20,772 nucleotides of DNA from Gemmatimonadota bacterium (GCA_030550695.1 JAUQOX010000016.1:1-20772); one strand, 5' to 3'. Shown: positions 8,718 to 15,900, numbered from the stretch's first letter. Notes: generated by a model not told the origin, from the sequence alone. Numbers and translations are program-made.

Positions 8718-10568
8718 TCATCCTTGCCCGGGCCGGGAAGCCCATGGGGCCGGCCTACCGGCCCGAAGATGCTCCCCCAGGGTTTGGATGGTGTCCACGG
8801 GGATCCCGTACTTCCGCCGGAGGTAGTAGTCCGCCGTCTTCGCCACCAGGGGCGCGGCCGTTCGCGACCCGCTCTCGCCGAATTCCACGATGGCTACCAC
8901 CACGATCTCGGGCGGCCGCCCAGGGGGGCCTGCCATTCCGGCGAACCAGGCGTGATCCGGATGGGGGGGATTTTGGGAGGTTCCCGTCTTCCCCAGGAGG
9001 TCCCAATGCTCAAGACTGGCCAGATGGGCGGTACCGCCGGGCGCCACCACAGCCCGAAGCCCCTTCCTCAAGGCTTCCAGGGCTCGGGGAGAAAGGCGGA
9101 GGGACCACTCGGAGTGGGGCAGAGGAACGGCCGGCGACCGGAGGAGGCGGGGGGGCGGGGCCGTGCCATCCCGGGCCAAAGCCACGTAGAACTGGGCCAT
9201 CTTCAGGGGGGTTTGGCTGTTGGGGCCCTGCCCGATGGCCAAGCTCAAGACTTCCCCCTCCGTGGCCCGATAGCCGAAGGTCCGCTGCCACCAGGAGACG
9301 TCCGTCGGGAACTCCCCGGCCCTTTCCGCCGGTAGGTCCACCCCGCAAGGCTGGTTGAAACCGACGGCCGTGGCTTCATGGATCAACCGCTCCAGGCCGA
9401 TCCTGAGCCCCAACTGATAGAAGTACACGTCGCACGAGTGCCGCACCGCCCCCACCAGGTTTTGGAAACCATGCCCTTCCGGGGCCCAGCAACGCCAAGT
9501 GCGGTTGCCGAAGCTCATGGCGCCCGTGCAGGGAATCGGCATGAACTCTTCGGGACTTACCACCCCCAACTCCAAGCCGATGGCTGCGGTGGCCAACTTC
9601 CAGGTGGACCCCGGGGGGTACCTTCCCAAGACCGCCCGATTGAAAAGGGGCTGACCCGGGTCTTCCGACAGGGCCCGCCAGTTCTCCGGGCTGATCCCCC
9701 CCACGAAGGCGTTCGGGTCGTAGGTGGGAGAGGAGTAAAGGGCCAGGATGCCCCCGTCTTCCACGTTCAGGGCCACCACCGCGCCCCGCATGGAATCGGG
9801 GAAGATGTGATGGATCCATTCCTGGAGGTCCAGATCCAGGTTCAAGACCAAATCATGGCCCGGGCGGGGAGGGACGCGGGAGGTGCCCCGGAAGGAACCC
9901 ACGATCCGGCCCAGGGCGTCCACCTCCACGTACCGGACCCCGGCCACCCCCTGGAGGAGGTTCTCGTACTGACGCTCCACTCCGTCTTTTCCCACCACCG
10001 CGCCTCTTTCATACCCTCGGAAGTTCGGGCTCTCCAGTTCGGCCGAGGTGATCTCGCCCAGGTAACCCAAGACATGGGCCGTGGCCGCTCCCGCCACATA
10101 GCGTCTCCGAGGCCGCATCTCCACGTAGAGGCTGGGGAATTCCAAGCGCCTCTCCTCCACCGCCGAAAGCTCGGGAAACGCGGCGTGGGCCTTGACGACC
10201 AGAGGTTGGCGGGGATTGGAGCGGAAGCGCTCCAAGAGGGCCTCGACCCCCGCCTCGCTCAGCCCGAGGTGGGGGGCCATTCGCCGAAGGGTGGCCGCCA
10301 CGGAGTCCCGGGGGGCCGGCAAGAGCAGGACGGAGTAGCCCGGAACGTTGTCCGCCAGCACCCTTCCCCTGCGGTCGAAGATGGCCCCCCGGGGGGCGGG
10401 GAGAGGGAGGGCCCGGAGCCGGTTGGAATCGGACTGGAGGGCCCAGGCGCTGGAGCGGACCACCTGCGCCCGGAAGAAGGCAACCCCCAGAAGCCCCATG
10501 AGGAGCGCCACGGCCCACCGGGCACCCTGCGCCCGCTGCCGCCGGGACAAAGGATGGTCCAACCTCAC
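8718..10568 (-). CDS. mrdA: Penicillin-binding protein 2 (elongation transpeptidase)
   Basis: This class B PBP cross-links peptidoglycan in the rod complex with RodA. The 616-residue protein has a cytoplasmic basic N-terminus, one membrane anchor at about 18-33, a dimerisation/pedestal domain ('APRGAIFDRRGRVLADN' at 58-74) and a transpeptidase domain. Active-site motifs are STWK (Ser321, Lys324), SCD (378-380) and KTGT (527-530). The two cysteine-containing segments 'CTGA' and 'WRCW' around 347-361 match the metal-site/insert region seen in PBP2 proteins. The start is GTG at 10568, overlapping the mreD stop as GTGA, with AGAGG five bases upstream; the frame stays open to 10898, but that part lies over mreD and looks like out-of-frame translation. 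It is also called pbpA or pbp2 in other genomes. Confidence 0.95.
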   Translation of the reverse strand: MRLDHPLSRRQRAQGARWAVALLMGLLGVAFFRAQVVRSSAWALQSDSNRLRALPLPAPRGAIFDRRGRVLADNVPGYSVLLLPAPRDSVAATLRRMAPHLGLSEAGVEALLERFRSNPRQPLVVKAHAAFPELSAVEERRLEFPSLYVEMRPRRRYVAGAATAHVLGYLGEITSAELESPNFRGYERGAVVGKDGVERQYENLLQGVAGVRYVEVDALGRIVGSFRGTSRVPPRPGHDLVLNLDLDLQEWIHHIFPDSMRGAVVALNVEDGGILALYSSPTYDPNAFVGGISPENWRALSEDPGQPLFNRAVLGRYPPGSTWKLATAAIGLELGVVSPEEFMPIPCTGAMSFGNRTWRCWAPEGHGFQNLVGAVRHSCDVYFYQLGLRIGLERLIHEATAVGFNQPCGVDLPAERAGEFPTDVSWWQRTFGYRATEGEVLSLAIGQGPNSQTPLKMAQFYVALARDGTAPPPRLLRSPAVPLPHSEWSLRLSPRALEALRKGLRAVVAPGGTAHLASLEHWDLLGKTGTSQNPPHPDHAWFAGMAGPPGRPPEIVVVAIVEFGESGSRTAAPLVAKTADYYLRRKYGIPVDTIQTLGEHLRAGRPAPWASRPGQG

Positions 10569-11026
10569 AGAAGCCTCTTCCGCCGCAAGAAGGGATAGGC
10601 CACCACGACACCCACCAGGGCAGCATAGAGGGCTCCGGCCGATCCCCGGATCAGGACCGCGACAAGAAACGGTTCCCGGAGGTCCTCCCCCACCGCCAGC
10701 CAGTGGACGAAATCCCGGAGAAGCTTCCCCAACGCCACGTAGCCGAACAAAAAGCGGAGGGAATCCCCCACAAAGAGATCCCGGGTCCGGCCCCCCAAGA
10801 TCCCCGCCAAGGTCAAGGCCAGCGCGTTGGCGCCGAACGCCAGGACCGACAGCGAGTCCTCCAGGAGCCCCAGGGCCAGCCCCACCCCGCCGCCCCACCC
10901 CGGACCGACCTCACGGGCGGCCAGGAGGAGGGCCACCAACGCAAGGTCCGGGGCCTCGCCCCGGAGCCCCAACCCCACGTGCAGAAAGAAGTGGAGCAGC
11001 ACCAGGGCCAAGAACAGCCCACCCAT
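10565..11026 (-). CDS. mreD: MreD, rod-shape membrane protein
   Basis: This is a small inner-membrane component of the elongation complex that works with MreC. The 153-residue protein is mostly hydrophobic with about five predicted membrane helices ('GGLFLALVLLHFFLHVGLGL', 'LALVALLLAA', 'GVGLALGLLEDSLS', 'GYVALGKLLRDFVHW', 'YAALVGVVVAYPFL'). Sequence conservation in this family is low, so the call rests on size, topology, the 'LGLLEDSL' element typical of MreD and its place between mreC and the PBP2 gene. ATG at 11026 follows GGGGAGGGG, 17 bases after mreC; the frame is open to 11230 but upstream sequence overlaps mreC. Its stop overlaps the PBP2 start. Confidence 0.88.
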   Translation of the reverse strand: MGGLFLALVLLHFFLHVGLGLRGEAPDLALVALLLAAREVGPGWGGGVGLALGLLEDSLSVLAFGANALALTLAGILGGRTRDLFVGDSLRFLFGYVALGKLLRDFVHWLAVGEDLREPFLVAVLIRGSAGALYAALVGVVVAYPFLRRKRLL

Positions 11027-11043
11027 GGAACCCCTCCCCACGC

Positions 11044-11985
11044 CTAGACCCCTCCCCCCCCAGGGGAGCCCTCGGGACCCGCGGATCCCATGGGCGCCGG
11101 AGGGAGGGTATCGGCGGAGACGGCCGAGTCCGCCCGAAGCAAGTCCTCCAAGAGCCGACGGGCCAAGGGATCCTCCCGAAGCACCAGGACATGGACCAGG
11201 CTTCCCGGCTGGACCAGGGGCCGGAGCCAATAGGACTTCCGCCAGCCCCCCTCCTCTTCCGCCAGCTCTTGGACCGTGCCGATGGGGATTCCCCGGGGGA
11301 AAACCCCCCCCAAGCCCGATGTTACGATCAGGGTTCCCGGGTCTACCCGTTCGTAGAAGGGGACCCCGTTGAGAAGGAGACGGTCCTCCTCCCGGAAGGT
11401 GCCTCTGACGGGTTCCACCAGGCCGAAGACCTTGCCGTCCCAGGTCATGGCACTGGCCCGAAAATCCGGATGGCTCCAGTCGATCCCCACCGCGCTGGAC
11501 CGCGACACCTCCCGAACCAGCCCCGCCAGGCCGATCCTCCCCTCCCGCATCACCACAGGATCGCCGGCCGAGACCCCGTGTTGCCTCCCCACGTCCAGAA
11601 GGAACACGCTTTCCGAACCGGGGGTGCCCGGTCGGACCACCCTGGCGGGGACGAAACCGACCCGCATCGCCGGGCTCACCCCCAAAAGGGCCCGGAGGCG
11701 CCGATTCTCTTCCTCCACCGTTCCCTGGGCCACGACCAGAGCCGCCAACGAGTCCATACGGGCCTGGATACGGGTCGTCTCCTCCATGAGGACCCGGACA
11801 CGTACCACCCCGGCCTGGACTTCCAGGAAGGGGCGGAGGAGGGTGAAACGAACGGCACCGGCCAAGAGTGCCTGGGCCTCAGCCGGCAGATACAAGAGAA
11901 CCGCCGACAGCAGAAGCCAGAAGAAGTCCAGGTGGAGGGACCTGCGCCTCGAGGCGTCCTCCAAAGGAACCTGATTCCAAGGCAT
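11044..11985 (-). CDS. mreC: MreC, rod-shape scaffold protein
   Basis: This periplasmic scaffold is anchored by one membrane helix; it links MreB and MreD to PBP2/RodA. The 313-residue protein has a short cytoplasmic N-terminus, a membrane segment ('FFWLLLSAVLLYL' region, about 21-36), a coiled-coil stretch (about 60-105, ending 'EEENRRLRALLG') and two beta-barrel domains with family marks 'ARVV', 'LLDVGRQHGVSAGDPVV', 'VTSGLGGVFPRGIPIG' and a 'GSLVHVLVL' strand. The last 25 residues are Pro/Gly/Ser-rich and probably disordered. ATG at 11985 is preferred to TTG at 11994, because the AGGAAG upstream sits too close to the TTG. It lies 100 bases downstream of mreB. Confidence 0.94.
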   Translation of the reverse strand: MPWNQVPLEDASRRRSLHLDFFWLLLSAVLLYLPAEAQALLAGAVRFTLLRPFLEVQAGVVRVRVLMEETTRIQARMDSLAALVVAQGTVEEENRRLRALLGVSPAMRVGFVPARVVRPGTPGSESVFLLDVGRQHGVSAGDPVVMREGRIGLAGLVREVSRSSAVGIDWSHPDFRASAMTWDGKVFGLVEPVRGTFREEDRLLLNGVPFYERVDPGTLIVTSGLGGVFPRGIPIGTVQELAEEEGGWRKSYWLRPLVQPGSLVHVLVLREDPLARRLLEDLLRADSAVSADTLPPAPMGSAGPEGSPGGGGV

Positions 11986-12085
11986 GAGCGGCAAACTTCC
12001 TCGTTTTGCCGGCCGGCCCCCCGGCGCGCGAGGGGGGGCAATCGGCCCGACTCCCCCCCGGGGGAACGGGGGGTCTCTCCCAGGG
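11986..12085 (-). promoter_or_regulatory. Structured mreB-mreC spacer
   Basis: This 100-base spacer between mreB and mreC is dominated by G and C runs. In it, CCCCCC at 12054-12059 can pair with GGGGGG at 12068-12073 across an eight-base loop, and a GGCCGGCC palindrome lies closer to mreC. There is no T-tract, so this is not a classical terminator; it could slow or process the mreBCD message. The AGGAAG ribosome-binding site of mreC is at its downstream end. Function is inferred only from structure potential. Confidence 0.25.
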
Positions 12086-13123
12086 TCAGGTGCTCAACAC
12101 ATTCCGGTATTTGGGGAGGTCGTCCAAAATCCGGCCGGCGCCTCTCACCACACAGGTCAGGGGGTCTTCATCGACGTGGATGGGGAGATTCGTTTCGTGG
12201 GCCAGCAACCGGTCCAGTCCCCGGATGAGGGCGCCTCCTCCGGTCATCACGATCCCCCGGTCCACGATGTCCGAAGCCAGTTCGGGGGGGGTGATCTCCA
12301 GGGAGCGCCGAACCGCTTCGACGATGGCCTGGATGGGTTCCTGGATGCACTCCCGGATTTCCTGGGAGTGGACCCGCACGGTCTTCGGGATCCCGCTCAC
12401 CAGATCTCGGCCTTTCACCTCCATCTCCCTCTCTTCCCCGAAATCGAAGGCCGACCCGATCTGGATCTTGATGGCCTCGGCGGTGGGCTCCCCGATGAGA
12501 AGGTTGTAGTTCTTCCTCAAGAAGGTCACGATGGCCTGATCCAATTCGTCGCCGCCGATCCGAATGGAAGTATTGGAAACGATCCCCGACAGGGCGATGA
12601 CGGCGATCTCGGTGGTTCCCCCTCCGATGTCGATGACCATGTTCCCCGTGGGGGTCTCCACGGGTAGACCCACCCCGATGGCCGCCGCCATGGGTTCGGC
12701 CACCATGTAGACCACTTTTGCCCCTGCAGCCAGGGCGGAGGATCGGACGGCCCGCCGTTCCAGCTCCGTGATCCCCGACGGGACGCCCACCACCACCCGG
12801 GGCTTGATGCGGAATACCCGCTTGGCGGTGACCTGCTTGAGAAAATGCCTGAGCATCATCTCCGTCACGTCCACATCGGCAATCACCCCATCCTTCAAGG
12901 GGCGCACCGCCTCGATCCCCTCCGGCGTCCTCCCCAACATCCGCTTCGCCTCCAGCCCTACACCCAAGATCCGACGGGAGCCCTTCTCCACGGCGACCAC
13001 GGAGGGCTCGTTCAGCACGATCCCCTCCCCCTTCACGTAGATGAGGGTGTTGGCCGTGCCCAGATCCACCGCAATATCGTTCACGGGGAGCAGCCGACCG
13101 GAGGCAAACCAGTTGGAAAACAC
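12086..13123 (-). CDS. mreB: MreB, actin-like cell-shape protein
   Basis: This bacterial actin homologue polymerises under the inner membrane and positions the elongation machinery. The 345-residue protein has the usual length and motifs: a hydrophobic/basic N-terminus for membrane contact, phosphate-1 'DLGTANTLIYVKG' (20-32), 'VPSGITELERRAV', phosphate-2 'DIGGGTTEIAVIALSG' and the adenosine motif 'MTGGGALIRGLD'. The start is GTG at 13123; the N-terminal sequence from there matches typical MreB (short leader, then DIAVDLGTANT), although only a weak Shine-Dalgarno sequence is seen. It heads the mreB-mreC-mreD-PBP2-rodA order found across bacteria and lies 163 bases after pntB, so it may have its own promoter. 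Confidence 0.97.
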   Translation of the reverse strand: MFSNWFASGRLLPVNDIAVDLGTANTLIYVKGEGIVLNEPSVVAVEKGSRRILGVGLEAKRMLGRTPEGIEAVRPLKDGVIADVDVTEMMLRHFLKQVTAKRVFRIKPRVVVGVPSGITELERRAVRSSALAAGAKVVYMVAEPMAAAIGVGLPVETPTGNMVIDIGGGTTEIAVIALSGIVSNTSIRIGGDELDQAIVTFLRKNYNLLIGEPTAEAIKIQIGSAFDFGEEREMEVKGRDLVSGIPKTVRVHSQEIRECIQEPIQAIVEAVRRSLEITPPELASDIVDRGIVMTGGGALIRGLDRLLAHETNLPIHVDEDPLTCVVRGAGRILDDLPKYRNVLST

Positions 13124-13213
13124 AGAGGAATCCAGAGCCTGGGCATGGGGTTGTTCACGAGGACTCAGGGGGAAGGCAAGAGGTGTGGTGCCCTCCCCCC
13201 AAGGCGACGCCCG

Positions 13214-13242
13214 AAGCTACGTAGAGCCGCCCGACCAAGCAA
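13214..13242 (-). promoter_or_regulatory. Weak candidate promoter for the mre operon
   Basis: Read on the minus strand, TTGCTT (13242-13237) and TAGCTT (13219-13214) are separated by 17 bases and would start transcription about 85 bases before mreB. Each box matches only three of six consensus positions. The 13124-13286 spacer also contains GGCCC-TGC-GGGCC (13264-13276), a small hairpin about ten bases past the pntB stop with no T-tract. This is weak evidence for an independent mre transcript. Confidence 0.25.
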
Positions 13243-13286
13243 GCGGGCTGGCGAGGAGTTCCGGGCCCTGCGGGCCGCTACACGAC

Positions 13287-15431
13287 CTAAGCCCGCGAAT
13301 TCCGCACCAGATCCAGCAAGCGCTCCATGGTGGCCCGGGCATCGCCGAAGAGGAGCACGGCTTTCGGATCGGAATAGAGGGGATTGGGAACCCCCGAATA
13401 CCCCGGCTGGTCGTCCAGATTGCACACGATCACGTGCCGTGCCTGGTGAGCCATGAGGATCGGCATTCCGGAGATGGGGGTGCCCTCCTGGGTCAGGGCC
13501 GCCGGGTTCACCACGTCACAGGCCCCCACGACCAGGGCCACGTCGGTGGCAGGGAACTCGTGGTTGATCTCCTTGATGTCGAACAGCTCATCCGCGGGAA
13601 CCTGAGCTTCCGCGAGAAGCACGTGCATGTGCCCCGGCATCCGACCCGCCAGGGGGTGGATGGCGTAGCGCAGCCGTTTTCCTGATGCCCGGAGAAATTC
13701 CGCCAATTCCACCACCGTGAATTGGGCCTGGGCCATGGCCATGCCAAATCCGGGGATCACCAGGATGCTCTCGGCCTCCCGGAGAAGATTCGCCGCCCGG
13801 CGGAAAGGATCGGCGTCCCCCCCTGGGGTGATGCCGGGGGCGGTCTCCGAAGGAGCGCCTGCAGCCCCCGGGATCGGGCCGCCCTCGCCCCCCAGCTCGC
13901 CCACACGGCCCAGGAGGGCCTCCACGGTTTCCGAAGCGTCGCCCAGGAGGAGGAGGGTCTTGGGGTCCTCATAGAGGGGGTTGGGGACGCCGGAGTAGCC
14001 GGGCTGATCGTCCAGATTGCAGACGATGACCCTGCGGGCCTGGTGGGCCATCAGGATGGGCATGCCGGAAATGGGAGTTCCCTCTTGGGTGAGGGCCGCC
14101 GGGTTCACCACGTCACAGGCCCCCACGACCAGGGCCACGTCGGCGTGGGGGAACTCGTGGTTGATCTCCTTGATGTCGAAGAGCTCCTCCGCCGGAACCT
14201 CGGCCTCGGCCAGGAGGACATGCATGTGACCGGGCATCCTTCCGGCCAAGGGGTGGATGGCATAACGCACCTCCTTTCCCCGCGATCGGAGGCGTTCGGC
14301 CAGCTCCACGACCTTGAACTGGGCCTGGGCCATGGCCATGCCGAAGCCGGGGATGACGATGACCTTCGTCGCTTCGGCCAGGGCCTTGGCCGCCTCGTCC
14401 AAGGGGTCGGCGGCCTCAGCATGGCTCTCTTTCTCAGGGGCAGGCCCGAGGGTGGGAAGGGTGGGGGAAGAACCGGCCACGCCCCCACCTTCTTTGCCGG
14501 CCCCCTCCTCCTCACCCCCCACCTCCACCCCTTTTTCTGGGGGCGCCGCCACCCCGGGGAACCAGCCGGAGGGGGGCGCCGCCCCATGGCCGGGCGGCAC
14601 GGGCCGATGAGGCCCGGCCCCGCGGCCCACGGGTTTGATTCCCACGAACACGTTCCAGAGGCTGCGGTTCATGGCCTTCAGCATGACGTGGGTCAGAATC
14701 GAACCTGAGGCCGCCACGGTGGCGCCTCCGGCAATGAGCAGGCGGTTTCCGATGATGATGCCGCAAAAGGCCGCAGCCAAGCCCGCCGTGGCATTGAGGA
14801 AGGAAATGAGGACCGGCATATCGGCGCCACCGATCCTCATGGCGAACACGATTCCGAGAATGACCGACAACAGGACCAGAACCACCAGGAAAAGGGGAAG
14901 GGTTGCGAGATCGGCCCGCCAGGCCACTACGGAAAGGGCGGCGATGATCAGGGCATTGCCCAGAAGCACCCCGTTGTGGGCGGGAAGCACCATGGGAGTC
15001 TGGCGGAGAAGGGAAGCCAGCTTGCCGCTGGCCACCATGCTGCCGCTGAAGGTGGCGGCACCGATGACCAGGCCCAGGAACCCCGAAACCCGACCGGTGG
15101 TGGAGAGGGTCTCGGCATGGCGTGTAAGCTCCAGAAAAGAGACCAGGAAAGCCGCAACCCCCCCTGCTCCGTGCTGGAACGCCACCATAGCGGGGATCTG
15201 CACCATGGAAACCTTCATGGCCACCCAGACCCCCACGGCAGACCCCAGCAGGAGCGCTCCCACCACCAAGGCCGGGTCCAGGATGGGGTGCCGCACCAGG
15301 ACCACCGCCAGGGCCAGGGTCATGGCCAGGGCGGCCAACAGGTTCCCTCCCCGGGCCCCCTTGGGGGTGCGGAACAGGCGAACCCCCGCAATGAGGATCA
15401 AGATGACGAGCAGGTCAATGAGCCAGGACAT
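13287..15431 (-). CDS. pntB: Transhydrogenase subunit beta with two tandem dIII domains
   Basis: PntB carries the larger part of the proton channel (dII) and the NADP(H)-binding dIII domain of the Re/Si-specific transhydrogenase, which couples proton flow to hydride transfer between NAD(H) and NADP(H). Normal PntB is about 460 residues; this one is 714. Residues 1-266 are the membrane domain (about nine helices), with 'VAFQHGAGGVAAFLVSF' placing His87 where E. coli has channel His91, and ending 'KAMNRSLWNVFVGIKPVG'. A Gly/Pro/Glu-rich linker of about 75 residues follows, then dIII copy 1 (342-510), a linker of about 30 residues, and dIII copy 2 (541-709). Both copies retain PGFGMAMAQAQ, 'HPLAGRMPGHM', 'INHEF', 'GACDVVNPAA', 'GYSGVPNPLY' and 'GDA'. 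In both, the KRS segment that binds the NADP 2'-phosphate in E. coli is replaced by NLD. ATG at 15431 has GAGGAG four bases upstream and is preferred to TTG at 15443. The duplication is directly visible; its effect is unknown. Confidence 0.95.
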   Translation of the reverse strand: MSWLIDLLVILILIAGVRLFRTPKGARGGNLLAALAMTLALAVVLVRHPILDPALVVGALLLGSAVGVWVAMKVSMVQIPAMVAFQHGAGGVAAFLVSFLELTRHAETLSTTGRVSGFLGLVIGAATFSGSMVASGKLASLLRQTPMVLPAHNGVLLGNALIIAALSVVAWRADLATLPLFLVVLVLLSVILGIVFAMRIGGADMPVLISFLNATAGLAAAFCGIIIGNRLLIAGGATVAASGSILTHVMLKAMNRSLWNVFVGIKPVGRGAGPHRPVPPGHGAAPPSGWFPGVAAPPEKGVEVGGEEEGAGKEGGGVAGSSPTLPTLGPAPEKESHAEAADPLDEAAKALAEATKVIVIPGFGMAMAQAQFKVVELAERLRSRGKEVRYAIHPLAGRMPGHMHVLLAEAEVPAEELFDIKEINHEFPHADVALVVGACDVVNPAALTQEGTPISGMPILMAHQARRVIVCNLDDQPGYSGVPNPLYEDPKTLLLLGDASETVEALLGRVGELGGEGGPIPGAAGAPSETAPGITPGGDADPFRRAANLLREAESILVIPGFGMAMAQAQFTVVELAEFLRASGKRLRYAIHPLAGRMPGHMHVLLAEAQVPADELFDIKEINHEFPATDVALVVGACDVVNPAALTQEGTPISGMPILMAHQARHVIVCNLDDQPGYSGVPNPLYSDPKAVLLFGDARATMERLLDLVRNSRA
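13305..13811 (-). repeat. dIII copy 2 (C-terminal) in pntB
   Basis: This is the second coding copy of the transhydrogenase dIII domain, 169 residues from DPFRRAANLL to LLDLV. It aligns without gaps to copy 1 at a constant offset of 199 codons (597 bases). By my hand count 138 of 169 residues match (about 82%), and about 91% across the central 131 residues. Differences cluster at the N-terminal helix and at the last helix, outside the nucleotide site. Confidence 0.93.
13495..13546. repeat. 52-base perfect direct repeat, unit B
   Basis: This is identical base for base to 14092-14143, 597 bases away. It lies within dIII copy 2 over the codons for 'DVALVVGACDVVNPAAL'. A further 32-base identical block (13552-13583 versus 14149-14180) follows almost at once. 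It is longer than expected from protein conservation alone, given differing third positions elsewhere in the copies. Confidence 0.9.
13902..14408 (-). repeat. dIII copy 1 (middle) in pntB
   Basis: This is the first coding copy of the dIII domain, 169 residues from DPLDEAAKAL to LLGRV, placed between the long Gly/Pro/Glu-rich linker and the short second linker. It keeps the same nucleotide-site motifs as copy 2. The two copies differ at scattered synonymous and non-synonymous positions, so they are not a simple assembly echo of one another. Confidence 0.93.
14092..14143. repeat. 52-base perfect direct repeat, unit A
   Basis: This is the partner of the block at 13495-13546, within dIII copy 1. 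Recombination between the two units would delete exactly 597 bases (199 codons) in frame and restore a single-dIII PntB of about 515 residues. Each unit is bounded by synonymous or coding mismatches. Confidence 0.9.
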
Positions 15432-15506
15432 GCCGCTCCTCAAACCTTGAATGGTGGAATCCCCCCTCCGCCGTCGGCCGGCGGGACCACGAGAACCCCG
15501 CCGCCT

Positions 15507-15797
15507 TCAGCTTTTCCGCGACCTTTCCCGGAACATCCCCAACATCCGGTCGGTGATGGCGAACCCGCCCACCACGTTGAAGATGGCCATCACCACGGCC
15601 AGCGCCCCCACCGCCTTCTGGCCGGGGCTCATCTCCACCGAAAAGAGGAGCAAAGCCCCGAGGATGGTAATGGCGGAAATGGCGTTGGTCATGGACATGA
15701 GGGGGGTGTGGAGCTGAGGGGGAACCCGAGAAATCAGAAGGTAGCCGATACCGAAGGAACCCGCGAAGACCCCGAGGGCCAAAAGGAGGTCGCTCAT
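15507..15797 (-). CDS. pntAB: Transhydrogenase small membrane subunit (PntAB, alpha-2)
   Basis: This supplies the alpha-side membrane helices of the transhydrogenase in organisms where PntA is split into two proteins. The 96-residue protein has three hydrophobic helices ('LLLALGVFAGSFGIGYLLI', 'AISAITILGALLLFSV', 'AVGALAVVMAIFNVVGGFAI') and the family signature 'VPPQLHTPLMSMTNAISAI', then 'FNVVGGFAITDRMLGMF'. ATG at 15797 gives the usual length and N-terminus but has no clear Shine-Dalgarno sequence. A GTG at 15830 in frame has GGGGGG upstream and would add 11 residues. It lies between pntAA (103-base spacer) and pntB (75-base spacer), the standard order of the three-gene form. Confidence 0.92.
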   Translation of the reverse strand: MSDLLLALGVFAGSFGIGYLLISRVPPQLHTPLMSMTNAISAITILGALLLFSVEMSPGQKAVGALAVVMAIFNVVGGFAITDRMLGMFRERSRKS

Positions 15798-15833
15798 AGG
15801 CTGAACGTTCCCGGAAGGCGACGGACACACCTA

Positions 15834-15867
15834 CCCCCCGGCGCCCTTGCGCCTGCCTGCCGGGGGG
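15834..15867 (-). promoter_or_regulatory. Very stable hairpin between pntAA and pntAB
   Basis: CCCCCCGGC at 15834-15842 pairs perfectly with GCCGGGGGG at 15859-15867, a nine-base-pair all-GC stem with a 16-base loop. It starts about 30 bases after the pntAA stop. On the minus strand it contains the G-run that would serve as the ribosome-binding site for the alternative GTG start of pntAB at 15830. There is no T-tract, so it may protect the upstream message end, or control pntAB translation, rather than terminate. The structure is seen directly; the role is inferred. Confidence 0.45.
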
Positions 15868-15900
15868 AAGGAGTGCTGTCCGAAAGGGATGGAAGAGGCC

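Noticed and set aside
10569..10898. N-terminal extension of PBP2 up to 10898
   Set aside because: The stretch lies over mreD and looks like out-of-frame translation; the GTGA overlap start at 10568 has a ribosome-binding site and leads straight into a normal PBP2 N-terminus.
13305..14408. dIII duplication as a simple assembly duplication
   Set aside because: The copies differ at 31 of 169 residues and at many silent sites and are joined by unique linker sequence, which a copied contig segment would not produce; read-level proof is still needed.
13722..14708. Long plus-strand open frames opposite the dIII repeats of pntB
   Set aside because: They repeat because the underlying dIII coding sequence repeats; composition is that of an antisense shadow and no start signals fit.
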